From Paenarthrobacter sp. PH39-S1 (GTDB taxonomy: Bacteria > Actinomycetota > Actinomycetes > Actinomycetales > Micrococcaceae): a stretch of 32,879 nt of DNA. Positions 26,312 through 32,879 of this stretch are shown here, in pieces. Position numbers and translations under genes: made by a program. The stretch covers positions 1 through 32,879 of the forward strand of contig NZ_JASISR010000037.1 in assembly GCF_030063245.1 (NCBI RefSeq), in the 5' to 3' direction. How positions within the stretch are numbered: position 1 is the first letter of the stretch; each line of letters opens with the position of its first letter. Under the pieces are notes generated by a model, which did no database searches, was not told where the DNA came from, and saw only the letters and a list, made by a program, of their open reading frames with translations.

Positions 26312-27802
26312 TCACGTCGGGTCCTGGTCGAAAAGCGCGGCAAGCTTCAGCAGTCCGGGCTCGATCCGCTCATTGGGAATGGAGGCGAACCCGATCCGCA
26401 TGTAGTTGTTGGAGGCATGCCGGGTGGCAAAATACTTTTCGCCTGAATCGAACAGGATTCCGTTCCTCTTGGCCAGGACCCGCAGTTCCCGGGTGTCCAC
26501 CTGGGCGGGGGCCTTGAGCCAAAGGCCGGTTCCGCCCGGCGGGAGCGTCTGCTCGTCGGGAAATATCTCGCGCGCAATTGCTGAGGCGGTATGCCAGCGG
26601 GTGCCCAGGGCCCGCCTGTAGGACTGCATCGACGTCCTGAAATCCCCGCTTTGGTACAGGAGCGCCACAGCCCGTTGAATTTGTCCGGGCGGCTGCCTGT
26701 GCTGGTAGCGCCGGGCCTTGCGCAGGATGGCAATGAGTGGTGACGGGCCCACCAGGAATCCGATGCGAATGCCGGGTGCCAGGACCTTGGACATGGTGCC
26801 AAGGTAGATGGTCCGCCCGTTGGGGTCCAAGGCCGCCATCGCCGGGGAGGGCTGCCCCTCGTAGCGCAGCTCCGAGTCGTAGTCGTCCTCGACAATGATG
26901 AAGTTGTGGCGTGAGGCGTCCCCAATAATGTCCAGGCGCCGTTTGGCCGTCAGCGTCACGTTGGTGGGGTGCTGGTGGCTGGGGGTCAGGTAGATCAATT
27001 TTGCATGCGAATATGATTCCTGCGGAATGGCCCCCTCGGCGTCCACCGGAAGGTACCCGAGGTTGGCGCCGGCCCGGGAAAAGACGTGACGGGCGTCGAG
27101 ATACCCAGGGCTTTCCACGAGAACGGAATCGCCGTGATGCAGCAGGCTTTCGCCCAGAAGCTGCAGGCCCTGTTGGCTGCCAAGGGTGATCAGCACATTG
27201 TCCGGTTCGGTGAAGATCCCCCTCGCCGGCAGGATGAGTTGGCAGATGGTCTCCAGCAGCAGGGGATCGTCCATGAGCACGTCGTCCAGGCTGGCGTGGC
27301 GGTGCTCGTCAGTGGCCAGTGAGGCCTTCAGGGCCCGAATCCAGGCTGCCGCGGGAAAGTGCGCGGGATCGTGCTGGCCGGTGACGAAGGGATACTCGAA
27401 AGTCCACCATCGCGGTTCCCTGTCCAGCTCGGGCAGGGCTGGGGCAGCCGATGACGCCAGCTGGACCCAGTCGATCTCGGCATGGCTGGCGTGCACGCCG
27501 GGACTGCTGCCGTGGTCAACGCTGATGGGGCTGATTTGGTGGTTGACGAAGAACCCTGAGCGCGACTTGGCGACGATGAACCCGTCATCGAGCAGTCCGC
27601 TATAGGCGGCCTGGACGGTGGTCCTGGAAACGCCCAGGAGCTCAGCGATTTGCCGGCTTGAGGGGATCCTTGTGCCGGTGGGCCAGACGCCGGAAGCGAT
27701 GAAACCCTCCACGGTGCGGCGAACGCGCAAATGCAGCGGTGTGCCGGGCGGGGCCTGGATCAGCGCTAGGTCGTTCGGCGTTTGCTGCCGTGTTCTTGCC
27801 AT
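26312..27802 (-). CDS. MocR/PdxR-type regulator (GntR–aminotransferase fusion)
   Basis: A 496-residue transcription regulator. A GntR winged helix (about 20–90: LRVRRTVEGFIASGVWPTGTRIPSSRQIAELLGVS) is joined to a class I aminotransferase-like domain that binds pyridoxal phosphate. PLP contacts include LITLGSQQGLQLL, PSHQHPTNVTL, VEDDYDSELRYEG and the Lys in LGTMSKVLAPGIRIG (K339). These proteins sense an amine or PLP through the aminotransferase domain and usually regulate a divergent operon. Here they would act on the symporter/amidohydrolase operon at 27922. The ATG at 27802 has no ribosome site; TATCCT ends 6 nt before it, so the transcript is probably leaderless. Confidence 0.92.
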   Translation of the reverse strand: MARTRQQTPNDLALIQAPPGTPLHLRVRRTVEGFIASGVWPTGTRIPSSRQIAELLGVSRTTVQAAYSGLLDDGFIVAKSRSGFFVNHQISPISVDHGSSPGVHASHAEIDWVQLASSAAPALPELDREPRWWTFEYPFVTGQHDPAHFPAAAWIRALKASLATDEHRHASLDDVLMDDPLLLETICQLILPARGIFTEPDNVLITLGSQQGLQLLGESLLHHGDSVLVESPGYLDARHVFSRAGANLGYLPVDAEGAIPQESYSHAKLIYLTPSHQHPTNVTLTAKRRLDIIGDASRHNFIIVEDDYDSELRYEGQPSPAMAALDPNGRTIYLGTMSKVLAPGIRIGFLVGPSPLIAILRKARRYQHRQPPGQIQRAVALLYQSGDFRTSMQSYRRALGTRWHTASAIAREIFPDEQTLPPGGTGLWLKAPAQVDTRELRVLAKRNGILFDSGEKYFATRHASNNYMRIGFASIPNERIEPGLLKLAALFDQDPT

Positions 27803-27808
27803 GGCCCG

Positions 27809-27814
27809 AGGATA
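27809..27814 (-). promoter_or_regulatory. -10 box of the MocR-type gene
   Basis: Reads TATCCT on the minus strand and ends 6 nt before the ATG at 27802. With no ribosome site present, a leaderless mRNA is likely. Confidence 0.5.
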
Positions 27815-27832
27815 GCAGCCCACTGCGCCTTT

Positions 27833-27862
27833 CTGGACTGGTGGAAGTCAAAATACTGGACC
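27833..27862 (+). promoter_or_regulatory. Direct CTGGACY repeats, MocR operator candidate
   Basis: CTGGACT (27833–27839) and CTGGACC (27856–27862) are in the same orientation, 23 bp apart start to start. Direct repeats of this kind are known for MocR-family regulators. The second copy abuts the -35 box of the operon promoter, the usual place for an activator. Confidence 0.6.
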
Positions 27863-27891
27863 TTGTGAGGGCCATAAAAAGTCAGAATAAT
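27863..27891 (+). promoter_or_regulatory. Promoter of the symporter/amidohydrolase operon
   Basis: TTGTGA (27863–27868) and AATAAT (27886–27891) are separated by 17 bp. The first gene starts 31 nt after the -10 box. Confidence 0.6.
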
Positions 27892-27921
27892 GTGACACAA
27901 TCCACTTCAAAGGAAGAAGCC

Positions 27922-28167
27922 ATGATTCCCAGAACGGCGAGCGTTGTCATCGCTCTGATTACACCAATCACCCTAGTGACACTTGGGGTGCTACTGCTTG
28001 GCGGGTCAACGGCAACCATCTTCGGCATACCGTTGATCCTGCTGTTCATGTTCATCATGTTTCCGGTGACGAGCCTGCTAATGTGGATCAGCTGGCGGTT
28101 GTTTGACAAGCATGCTGACTACCAGCTGGACGAGTTTGAGGATGCGGCCGCGGAGGTGGCCCCATGA
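27922..28167 (+). CDS. Small two-helix membrane protein, symporter partner
   Basis: An 81-residue protein with two membrane helices (about 8–30 and 34–58) and an acidic tail (DEFEDAAAEV). The first helix begins after IPRTASVV, and GIPLILLFMFIMFPVTSLLMWISW forms the second. Small proteins like this often precede sodium:solute symporters (DUF3311, DUF485 and YhdT types); I cannot assign a family with certainty. The ATG at 27922 has AAAGGAAG 6–7 nt upstream. Its stop overlaps the symporter ATG by 4 nt (ATGA), which supports a joint function. Confidence 0.78.
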   Translation: MIPRTASVVIALITPITLVTLGVLLLGGSTATIFGIPLILLFMFIMFPVTSLLMWISWRLFDKHADYQLDEFEDAAAEVAP

Positions 28168-29645
28168 CCATTGTCATGTTCGTCATTGTCCTGCTGCTCG
28201 CCGTCGGGATTGGCCTGTATTCACGCGTCGGTGCCGGCAAGTCAACAGCCGACTTCCTGGTGGGCGGCAGAAGCTTCGGCTCGGTGGTTGTGTTCATCAT
28301 GGTGGTGGGGGAGGTGTACTCCATTGGCACCATCATCGGGTTCCCGGGCGGTGTCTATGCGCACGGCGTGGGATTCGCGGTGTGGTTCATGGGCTACATT
28401 CTCCTGGGGTACCCCATCGGCTACTTCCTGCTTCCACTGCTGTGGAAGGCCGGGCGCCAATACAACGCCATGACACTTCCAGACATTTTCCGCGGCCATT
28501 TCAAGTCCCGGCCGTTGGAACTGACGGCCGCACTGATCGGTGTTGTTTTCCTGATCCCCTGGGCCCAGCTCCAGCTGACGGGGCTGGAGGTTGCCCTCAA
28601 CGGACTGGGCCTGGGCCTGACGCCGTTGGTGACGGTTCTCATTGGCGTCGGAATTTCGCTGGTATTTGTCCTGCTCTCGGGCATCAGGGCACCAGCCTTT
28701 GTCAGCTTCCTGAAAGACTTTGCCCTGATCGCCGTCATCCTGGTCGTCGCCGGCTTCGTGCTGAACAAGGTCCCCAACGTCGCCACCATCATCACTCACG
28801 CGAATGTGGGCTCGGAGCACACCACCATCCCCGGCGGGGCTCCGATGCTCAACACCATCTCCACCCTCCTGTTCCAAACCATCGGGTTCTACATGTTCCC
28901 GTTCGTCATCCAGGCGGTGCTCAGCGGGAAATCGCCGGTCAGCATCAGGTACACCCAGATCGTCATGCCCCTCTACATGCTGATGTACCCCTTCATCCTG
29001 CTCACCTCATTCTTCGCCATCTCGGCGGCGCCAGGCCTGACCGGGGCGGACACCAACCTTGCCTTCATTGAGGTGGCACGCCAGCTTCTGCCCGACTGGC
29101 TGGTGGGCCTGGTCGCCGGGGGAGCGGCCCTGTGTGCAATCGTGGTGCTCGCCGCGTCAGCGCTGGTCATCGGCACGCTTTTCTCCAGAAATGTTTTGAC
29201 CAATATCAGTGAAGCCAGGCAAAAGCCCATGACGCAGGTGGTCATCTTCGTCTATCTGGCCATTTCCATCGTGCTGACGCTGGTGGTTCCCACCATCATG
29301 GGAACCCTGATCAACACCGCCTACTACGGGCTGACCCAGCTCATTGTCCCGGTCCTGCTCATGATCTTCCCGACCCGGGTACGTCCCGGCGCCATGGCCG
29401 CAGGACTCGCGGTGGGCGCCCTGACCTCCATTGGCATCTACCTCTCCGGAGCCACGCTGGGCGGGCTTAACATCGGGGTGCCGGCGCTGGCGGCAAATCT
29501 GCTGGTTGTGGGCATCGGCCGGCTGGTCTCCCCGGCCGCCGAGCCCACCCAATCCCTTGCGGCGCGCCGGCGCCGCATCCCTGCCGATTCCGGTGCCCCG
29601 GCCGGGTGGACCCACCACACGGCCCGGAAAGAGAGCGCTTCGTAG
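28164..29645 (+). CDS. Sodium:solute symporter (SSS family)
   Basis: A 493-residue transporter with about 12–13 membrane helices, taking up a small organic solute with sodium. SSS marks are the start IGLYSRVGAGKSTADFLVGGRSFG, then GEVYSIGTIIGFPGGVYAHGVGF, GYILLGYPIGYFLLPLLWKAGRQYNAMTLPDIFRGHF, and the later GGAALCAIVVLAASALVIGTLFSRNVL. Close relatives carry pantothenate, proline or other acids; the true substrate is not clear. It is coupled to the small protein by an ATGA overlap, and the amidohydrolase ATG directly follows its stop (TAGATG), so all three are one operon under the divergent MocR-type regulator. Confidence 0.92.
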   Translation: MTIVMFVIVLLLAVGIGLYSRVGAGKSTADFLVGGRSFGSVVVFIMVVGEVYSIGTIIGFPGGVYAHGVGFAVWFMGYILLGYPIGYFLLPLLWKAGRQYNAMTLPDIFRGHFKSRPLELTAALIGVVFLIPWAQLQLTGLEVALNGLGLGLTPLVTVLIGVGISLVFVLLSGIRAPAFVSFLKDFALIAVILVVAGFVLNKVPNVATIITHANVGSEHTTIPGGAPMLNTISTLLFQTIGFYMFPFVIQAVLSGKSPVSIRYTQIVMPLYMLMYPFILLTSFFAISAAPGLTGADTNLAFIEVARQLLPDWLVGLVAGGAALCAIVVLAASALVIGTLFSRNVLTNISEARQKPMTQVVIFVYLAISIVLTLVVPTIMGTLINTAYYGLTQLIVPVLLMIFPTRVRPGAMAAGLAVGALTSIGIYLSGATLGGLNIGVPALAANLLVVGIGRLVSPAAEPTQSLAARRRRIPADSGAPAGWTHHTARKESAS

Positions 29646-31262
29646 ATGTCAGCTGCAATTTTCACAAACGGAAGCATTCGACTGGACGCCTGGAGCGATC
29701 CCGTGGAGGCACTCGCCGTGGACCGCGGCAGAGTCCTCAGTGCAGGGTCGCTGGAGGAGGTGGAGGCGGCTGCCGGCCCGGCGCCCAGACGCATCAACCT
29801 CGACGGCGCCACAGTGGTCCCCGGATTAATCGAGTCCCACGTCCACCCCGTGTTTTTCGGACTCACCCGGAACTGGACGGACTGCCGTAGCCCGCTCAAC
29901 GGCAGCATTTCAGATATCCAGGCGGCCTTTCGCCGTGACCTGGGGGCGCTGGCCGACGGCAAGTGGCTGCGCGGCTGGGGCTATGACGACACACTACTGG
30001 CCGAGGGGCGGCATCCCAACCGCGAGGATCTGGATGCCGTCAGCCGTGACGTGCCCCTGGTTGTCTCCCACATTTCGGGTCATTTTGCCGTCGCGAATTC
30101 CCTGGCACTTGATCTGGCCGGCATACATGAGGATCGGGCAGACCCATCGGACGGGCGGTTCGTCCGGGATGAATCCGGGAAATTGACGGGTCTGATGTGG
30201 GAGATGGGCGCGGTGCATGCCGTTCTTGACGCCATCCCGCCCGTCTCTGAACAGGACGTCAAAGACGCCGCCCTCTACGCTGCGGGGGTAGCCGCTGAAC
30301 GGGGCATGACCTCCATTCACGACCTAGGCGTGGGGATCATGGCCGGCGACTTGGAAATCGACACGTGGCGCAAGCTGGCAGCAGAGTCCCAACTCTCGAT
30401 CCGGGTGACCGGATACGTCAGGTCGGACCTCGCCCTGCGGTATTTGGAAGGGTCACCGGACCTTTTTGCCCGGCCTGCCGTGGGCAACTACAGGGTGGCC
30501 GGGGCAAAATTCTGGTCGGACGGTTCCATCCAGGGGCTTTCGGGTGCGCTCAAGGAGCCCTACTCCTGCCAGGACACCCAGTGCGGCGAGCTGCTGTATT
30601 CCCCCGAGGAGCTGGCAGGGCTCCTGCGCCGCATTGACGACGCCGGCGGCCAGTGCGCGGTTCATGCCAACGGTGATCTGGCCATCTCCACCGTGGCCGG
30701 GGCGTTTGCGGCCTTGCGCGGCAGTTCGAACCAAAGCGATCCGAGGCACCGGGTGGAACACCTGCAGATGGCGTCGGCCAAGGACATCGCGTCGCTGGTC
30801 GAGTCAGGCTCCGTGGCGTCCATTTTCGCCAACCACGTGTACTACTGGGGGGATCGGCACCGCGACCGGTTCATTGGTGCCGAACGTGCCGCCAGGATTG
30901 ATCCCACCCGTGATGCGCAGGATGGCGGCCTCCACTTCGGCATGCATTCGGATTGCCCCATTACGCCGATGGACGCGCTGGCCACTTTCCGCACCTCGGT
31001 GACGAGGCTGACCAGCGGCGGTTCGGTCCTGGGTGAAGCGCAAAGGCTTGACCAGCGCGCAGCCCTGCATGCATTGACGGCCGACAGCGCATACCTGACC
31101 CACGACGAGGCCCATCTGGGCACCCTGACGGCCGGCATGGATGCCGACCTGACCATTCTGGACCAGGACATCGTGGGCCTTGCCATTGAACAATCCCAGA
31201 ATGTTTCAGCCGTGGCGACCGTGGTGGGGGGTGAATTCGTCTTCAACCGTGGGGGTTTTTAG
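29646..31262 (+). CDS. YtcJ-like amidohydrolase
   Basis: A 538-residue metal-dependent hydrolase of the amidohydrolase-3 group. The first metal motif is ESHVHP (H65, H67); later ligand regions are AKFWSDGSIQG, CAVHANGD, RHRVEHLQM and MHSDCPITPMDAL, where the final Asp normally activates water. The start ALAVDRGRVLSAGS and the end AHLGTLTAGMDADLTILDQD form the flanking beta-sandwich. YtcJ relatives cleave amide bonds of varied small compounds. The gene starts directly after the symporter stop, so it probably degrades what the symporter brings in. No signal peptide, so it is cytoplasmic. Substrate unknown. Confidence 0.9.
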   Translation: MSAAIFTNGSIRLDAWSDPVEALAVDRGRVLSAGSLEEVEAAAGPAPRRINLDGATVVPGLIESHVHPVFFGLTRNWTDCRSPLNGSISDIQAAFRRDLGALADGKWLRGWGYDDTLLAEGRHPNREDLDAVSRDVPLVVSHISGHFAVANSLALDLAGIHEDRADPSDGRFVRDESGKLTGLMWEMGAVHAVLDAIPPVSEQDVKDAALYAAGVAAERGMTSIHDLGVGIMAGDLEIDTWRKLAAESQLSIRVTGYVRSDLALRYLEGSPDLFARPAVGNYRVAGAKFWSDGSIQGLSGALKEPYSCQDTQCGELLYSPEELAGLLRRIDDAGGQCAVHANGDLAISTVAGAFAALRGSSNQSDPRHRVEHLQMASAKDIASLVESGSVASIFANHVYYWGDRHRDRFIGAERAARIDPTRDAQDGGLHFGMHSDCPITPMDALATFRTSVTRLTSGGSVLGEAQRLDQRAALHALTADSAYLTHDEAHLGTLTAGMDADLTILDQDIVGLAIEQSQNVSAVATVVGGEFVFNRGGF

Positions 31263-31397
31263 CAGCCTAGGGGGCGTCGAACCTGCCCGGGCCAGCCGGT
31301 GGCGAACCTGTCTGGAACCAAATAGGGCAGACTGGAGGTTCCCTCATGAAGGGGGTTCCCTCACGAAGGGGTTCCCTCACGACAAGGCGGCAACCGC
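31263..31397. repeat. Short tandem repeats after the amidohydrolase gene
   Basis: GGTTCCCTCAYGAAGG-type units of 16–17 bp begin at 31337, 31354 and 31370. No terminator hairpin was recognised between them and the gene end. Confidence 0.7.
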
Positions 31398-31586
31398 ATG
31401 CTCAACCTCCGGCGGGACCAGGACGGCTTCATTCACGTGGGCCGGCACTTCCCCACCAAAATGTCCATCGCCGTCACGTTCACCGACGGCACCCGAGGCG
31501 AATTTTCCAGCGCCCGGCTCAACGAGCTGTACACCAGGCCCTGGCCGCCTACCCCTGGGCAACAGCCTCGATGCGAAGGGCTTTGA
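31398..31586 (+). CDS. Hypothetical small protein, possibly frameshifted
   Basis: A 62-residue reading frame, MLNLRRDQDGFIHVGRHF then KMSIAVTFTDGTRGEFSSA and RLNELYTR. AAGGCGG lies about 8 nt before the ATG. The alternation of charged and beta-branched residues looks like a beta-strand protein. From about residue 47 the composition worsens, while the +1 frame reads ALAAYPWATASMRRALTG, so a frameshift near 31540 is possible. I do not recognise the family; the gene may not be real. Confidence 0.3.
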   Translation: MLNLRRDQDGFIHVGRHFPTKMSIAVTFTDGTRGEFSSARLNELYTRPWPPTPGQQPRCEGL

Positions 31587-31675
31587 CCGGGCACCCGGGA
31601 AAATCCACCGACGCAACGCCGTCGGGCTCGTGCCCGTCAGCACCTGCATGGCCAGGAAGCCACAGCGGGGCATGC

Positions 31676-31704
31676 CTGACCGGCAACGACCGGCCCGCTA
31701 CGCT
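31676..31704 (+). promoter_or_regulatory. Promoter of a probable leaderless gene
   Basis: CTGACC (31676–31681) and TACGCT (31699–31704), spaced by exactly 17 bp. The -10 box ends 6 nt before the ATG at 31711, so the mRNA should start at the ATG. Confidence 0.65.
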
Positions 31705-31710
31705 GTTCCC

Positions 31711-31926
31711 ATGAGACCCCTGAAAGTGTTCGGACTGGACATCGACAAGCTGGGCGGCGGGCGTAACGGCCACTACGTGATTGAGGAATCCATGCGGGTG
31801 CATCCGCGCACACGCCGGACCTTCCGCTGGGTGAATTGGATCCTCGGCTTGCAAGTCCTGGTGGGGCTGAGCGCCATTGTCATTGCCCGGTTGGGATGGT
31901 TATTTTTGGTTGAAAAGGGGGAGTAA
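31711..31926 (+). CDS. Hypothetical one-helix membrane protein
   Basis: A 71-residue protein. A charged N-terminal part (VFGLDIDKLGGGRNGHYVIEE, then RVHPRTRRTFR) is followed by a single membrane helix (WILGLQVLVGLSAIVIARLGWLF) and a short charged tail. I do not recognise the family and there is no close functional neighbour. Support for the gene is its good sigma-70-type promoter with a leaderless start, together with the clean domain order. With the charged side first, the N-terminus probably faces the cytoplasm. Confidence 0.6.
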   Translation: MRPLKVFGLDIDKLGGGRNGHYVIEESMRVHPRTRRTFRWVNWILGLQVLVGLSAIVIARLGWLFLVEKGE

Positions 31927-32236
31927 ACGGGGAGTCCGCGTGAGTTGTGGGCACCAGTGCCTCAAGCCTGCCCACGTGGATCTGAAAAACGGGCTCGTCT
32001 TTGCGCCAGTACGAGCCGCTACCCGTCTCCCCGTGTCCCCGTATCCACGAATCCACGAATATCGTCCGGCAGGGCTGCTATGGATGGCGGCCATCAGGCG
32101 GCGCGGATGTGGCCCAGCCGAAACTCCAAGAGGAGGCCAGCAGAGGCGAGGGCTTGAATGAGAGGTTAGGTGGGCCCTGCCCAGCTGGAAACAGCGTGGC
32201 CACGATGAGGCCTCCAACTTTTTTTTCGACAAGTGC
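31927..32236. other. Gene-poor stretch before the GntR promoter
   Basis: No convincing gene. GGCTCGT...ACGAGCC forms a 7-bp inverted repeat around 31993–32018, without a T-run. A run of eight or more T lies at about 32219–32226. Confidence 0.4.
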
Positions 32237-32266
32237 TTGACGTGCAAACGTGACCTCTATCATAAT
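32237..32266 (+). promoter_or_regulatory. Promoter before the GntR gene
   Basis: TTGACG (32237–32242), 18-bp spacer, CATAAT (32261–32266). This is the best -35/-10 pair in the window. Transcription would start inside the palindrome that follows. Confidence 0.65.
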
Positions 32267-32301
32267 AATTTATGGGATCCCAAGACGGGATCCCATAAAT
32301 T
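32267..32301. promoter_or_regulatory. Large palindromic operator with two GGGATCCC sites
   Basis: AATTTATGGGATCCC (32267–32281), AAGAC, GGGATCCCATAAATT (32287–32301): a perfect 15-bp inverted repeat in which each arm also contains the palindrome GGGATCCC. It directly follows the -10 box, so a bound protein would block the promoter. The GntR product is the likely binder. As RNA it would be a strong hairpin near the 5' end. Confidence 0.7.
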
Positions 32302-32445
32302 GCCGGTTTGACCTGGACCTCCTTCGGGCAGGACTGCAGGTATTCAAGACAAAGTCTTGGGGATCCATGCGGGCACGCGGGCCACAATGAGTGTTCCCCT
32401 GACGAGAGCGCCTTATCCGCCGATGAAAGTTGTAAGGAGGATCAA

Positions 32446-32879
32446 GTGAGCGAGAGCACAACGAAAAGCGACGATCGTCCGCTGCGTGAAAGTGTTCGTG
32501 ACACCATTCGGGCCAGAATTTTTGAGGGGCACTACGTTCCAGGCACCCGGCTGGTCGAGCGCGATCTGGCCGACGAGTTCAATGTCTCCAGGCTCCCGAT
32601 TCGGGAGGCCTTGCGTATGCTTCGCCAGGAGGGGCTGGTGAGTGAGAAGCCCAACTCACGAGGCATTGTGGTGAGCAGCCTCAGTCCGGAAGAGGTTGCG
32701 GATTTGTTCGATGTTCGACAGGCACTGGAGGTTCTTGCCTGTGAGCTTGCCTCAGCTGATATGAGGGAACGTTTGTCAAGTGGCAGTGGTGAGCGGCTCC
32801 CGGCTGATATGAGGGGGGCCGCTCATTGGGTGCCGTCCGGGTGTGGTGGTCGTGCTGGCGAGTCTTGTGTTCGACTGCA
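32446..32879 (+). CDS. GntR/FCD regulator, disrupted or cut at the window end
   Basis: The GTG at 32446 follows AAGGAGG at 6–7 nt. The first 95 residues are a typical FadR-type GntR winged helix (RPLRESVRDTIRARIFEG, VPGTRLVERDLADEFNVSR, LPIREALRMLRQEGLVSEK, RGIVVSSLSPEEVADLFDVRQALEVLACELA). After about residue 104 (near 32757) the sequence SADMRERLSSGSGERLPADMRG and what follows no longer looks like an FCD ligand-binding domain, although the frame stays open to the window edge. The DNA there has repeats like a mobile-element end. The protein is probably broken by an insertion, leaving only the DNA-binding half; if the window edge is misleading, it could still be a variant. Confidence 0.72.
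   Translation, partial: MSESTTKSDDRPLRESVRDTIRARIFEGHYVPGTRLVERDLADEFNVSRLPIREALRMLRQEGLVSEKPNSRGIVVSSLSPEEVADLFDVRQALEVLACELASADMRERLSSGSGERLPADMRGAAHWVPSGCGGRAGESCVRL
32755..32879. mobile_element. Possible end of an insertion element inside the GntR gene
   Basis: GCTGATATGAGGG occurs at 32755–32767 and again at 32803–32815. TGAGCGGC (32790–32797) is an inverted match to GCCGCTCA (32818–32825). Repeated motifs near the end are typical of some IS families (IS21-like ends, for instance). No transposase frame can be read before the window stops, so the family is open. Confidence 0.4.

Overview
The window is high-GC actinobacterial DNA, most likely from an Arthrobacter-like member of the Micrococcaceae. 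The evidence is the order leuS – degV – comEA – comEC – holA – (convergent) rpsT, the frequent GTG/TTG starts, ATGA/GTGA/TTGA gene overlaps, and several starts that look leaderless (a TANNNT -10 box only 6–7 nt before the start codon). No tRNA, rRNA or CRISPR array was seen. The genus is an inference; no 16S gene is present.

Layout. 1–4374 is a worn accessory segment: a decayed Tn3-family transposase, a DUF1772-type membrane protein, a small Cys-rich membrane protein (minus strand), a Pr6Pr-type membrane protein with a strong terminator, then a broken GNAT acetyltransferase and a frameshifted VOC/glyoxalase gene. 4583–7469 is a tightly overlapping minus-strand operon: aldo/keto reductase, alpha/beta hydrolase, family-4 glycosyltransferase. 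7781–10873 is a plus-strand operon of a LolA-like exported protein with a BcrA/NatA-type ABC ATPase and its permease. 10888–16286 is the glycerol block: a SorC-family regulator divergent from glpD, then glpF and glpK. 16287–24996 is the core segment: a repeat-rich spacer with a possible leader-peptide attenuator, then leuS, degV, comEA, a short comEC, holA and rpsT.

25385–26173 is a patchwork of three broken genes on the minus strand: the start of a PhzF-like gene, an internal piece of an IS481-type transposase, and the end of an FAD/Fe-S oxidoreductase. 26312–31262 holds a MocR/PdxR-type regulator divergent from a three-gene operon (small membrane protein, Na+/solute symporter, YtcJ-like amidohydrolase). 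Direct CTGGACY repeats lie in the shared promoter region. The right edge has a small one-helix membrane protein and a GntR/FCD regulator behind a promoter overlapped by a large GGGATCCC palindrome. The GntR frame appears to lose its family sequence about 100 bases before the window ends, probably at a mobile-element junction.

How the genes work together. GlpF imports glycerol, GlpK phosphorylates it and GlpD oxidises it; the adjacent SorC-type protein is the likely local switch. The symporter and amidohydrolase look like an uptake-and-hydrolysis pair for an unknown amide-type compound under MocR control. The most interesting regulatory candidate is upstream of leuS: a six-codon leaderless ORF whose stop codon lies on the 5' arm of a strong terminator hairpin, which would allow a very small leucine-sensing attenuator. 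No wholly new multi-gene system could be supported.
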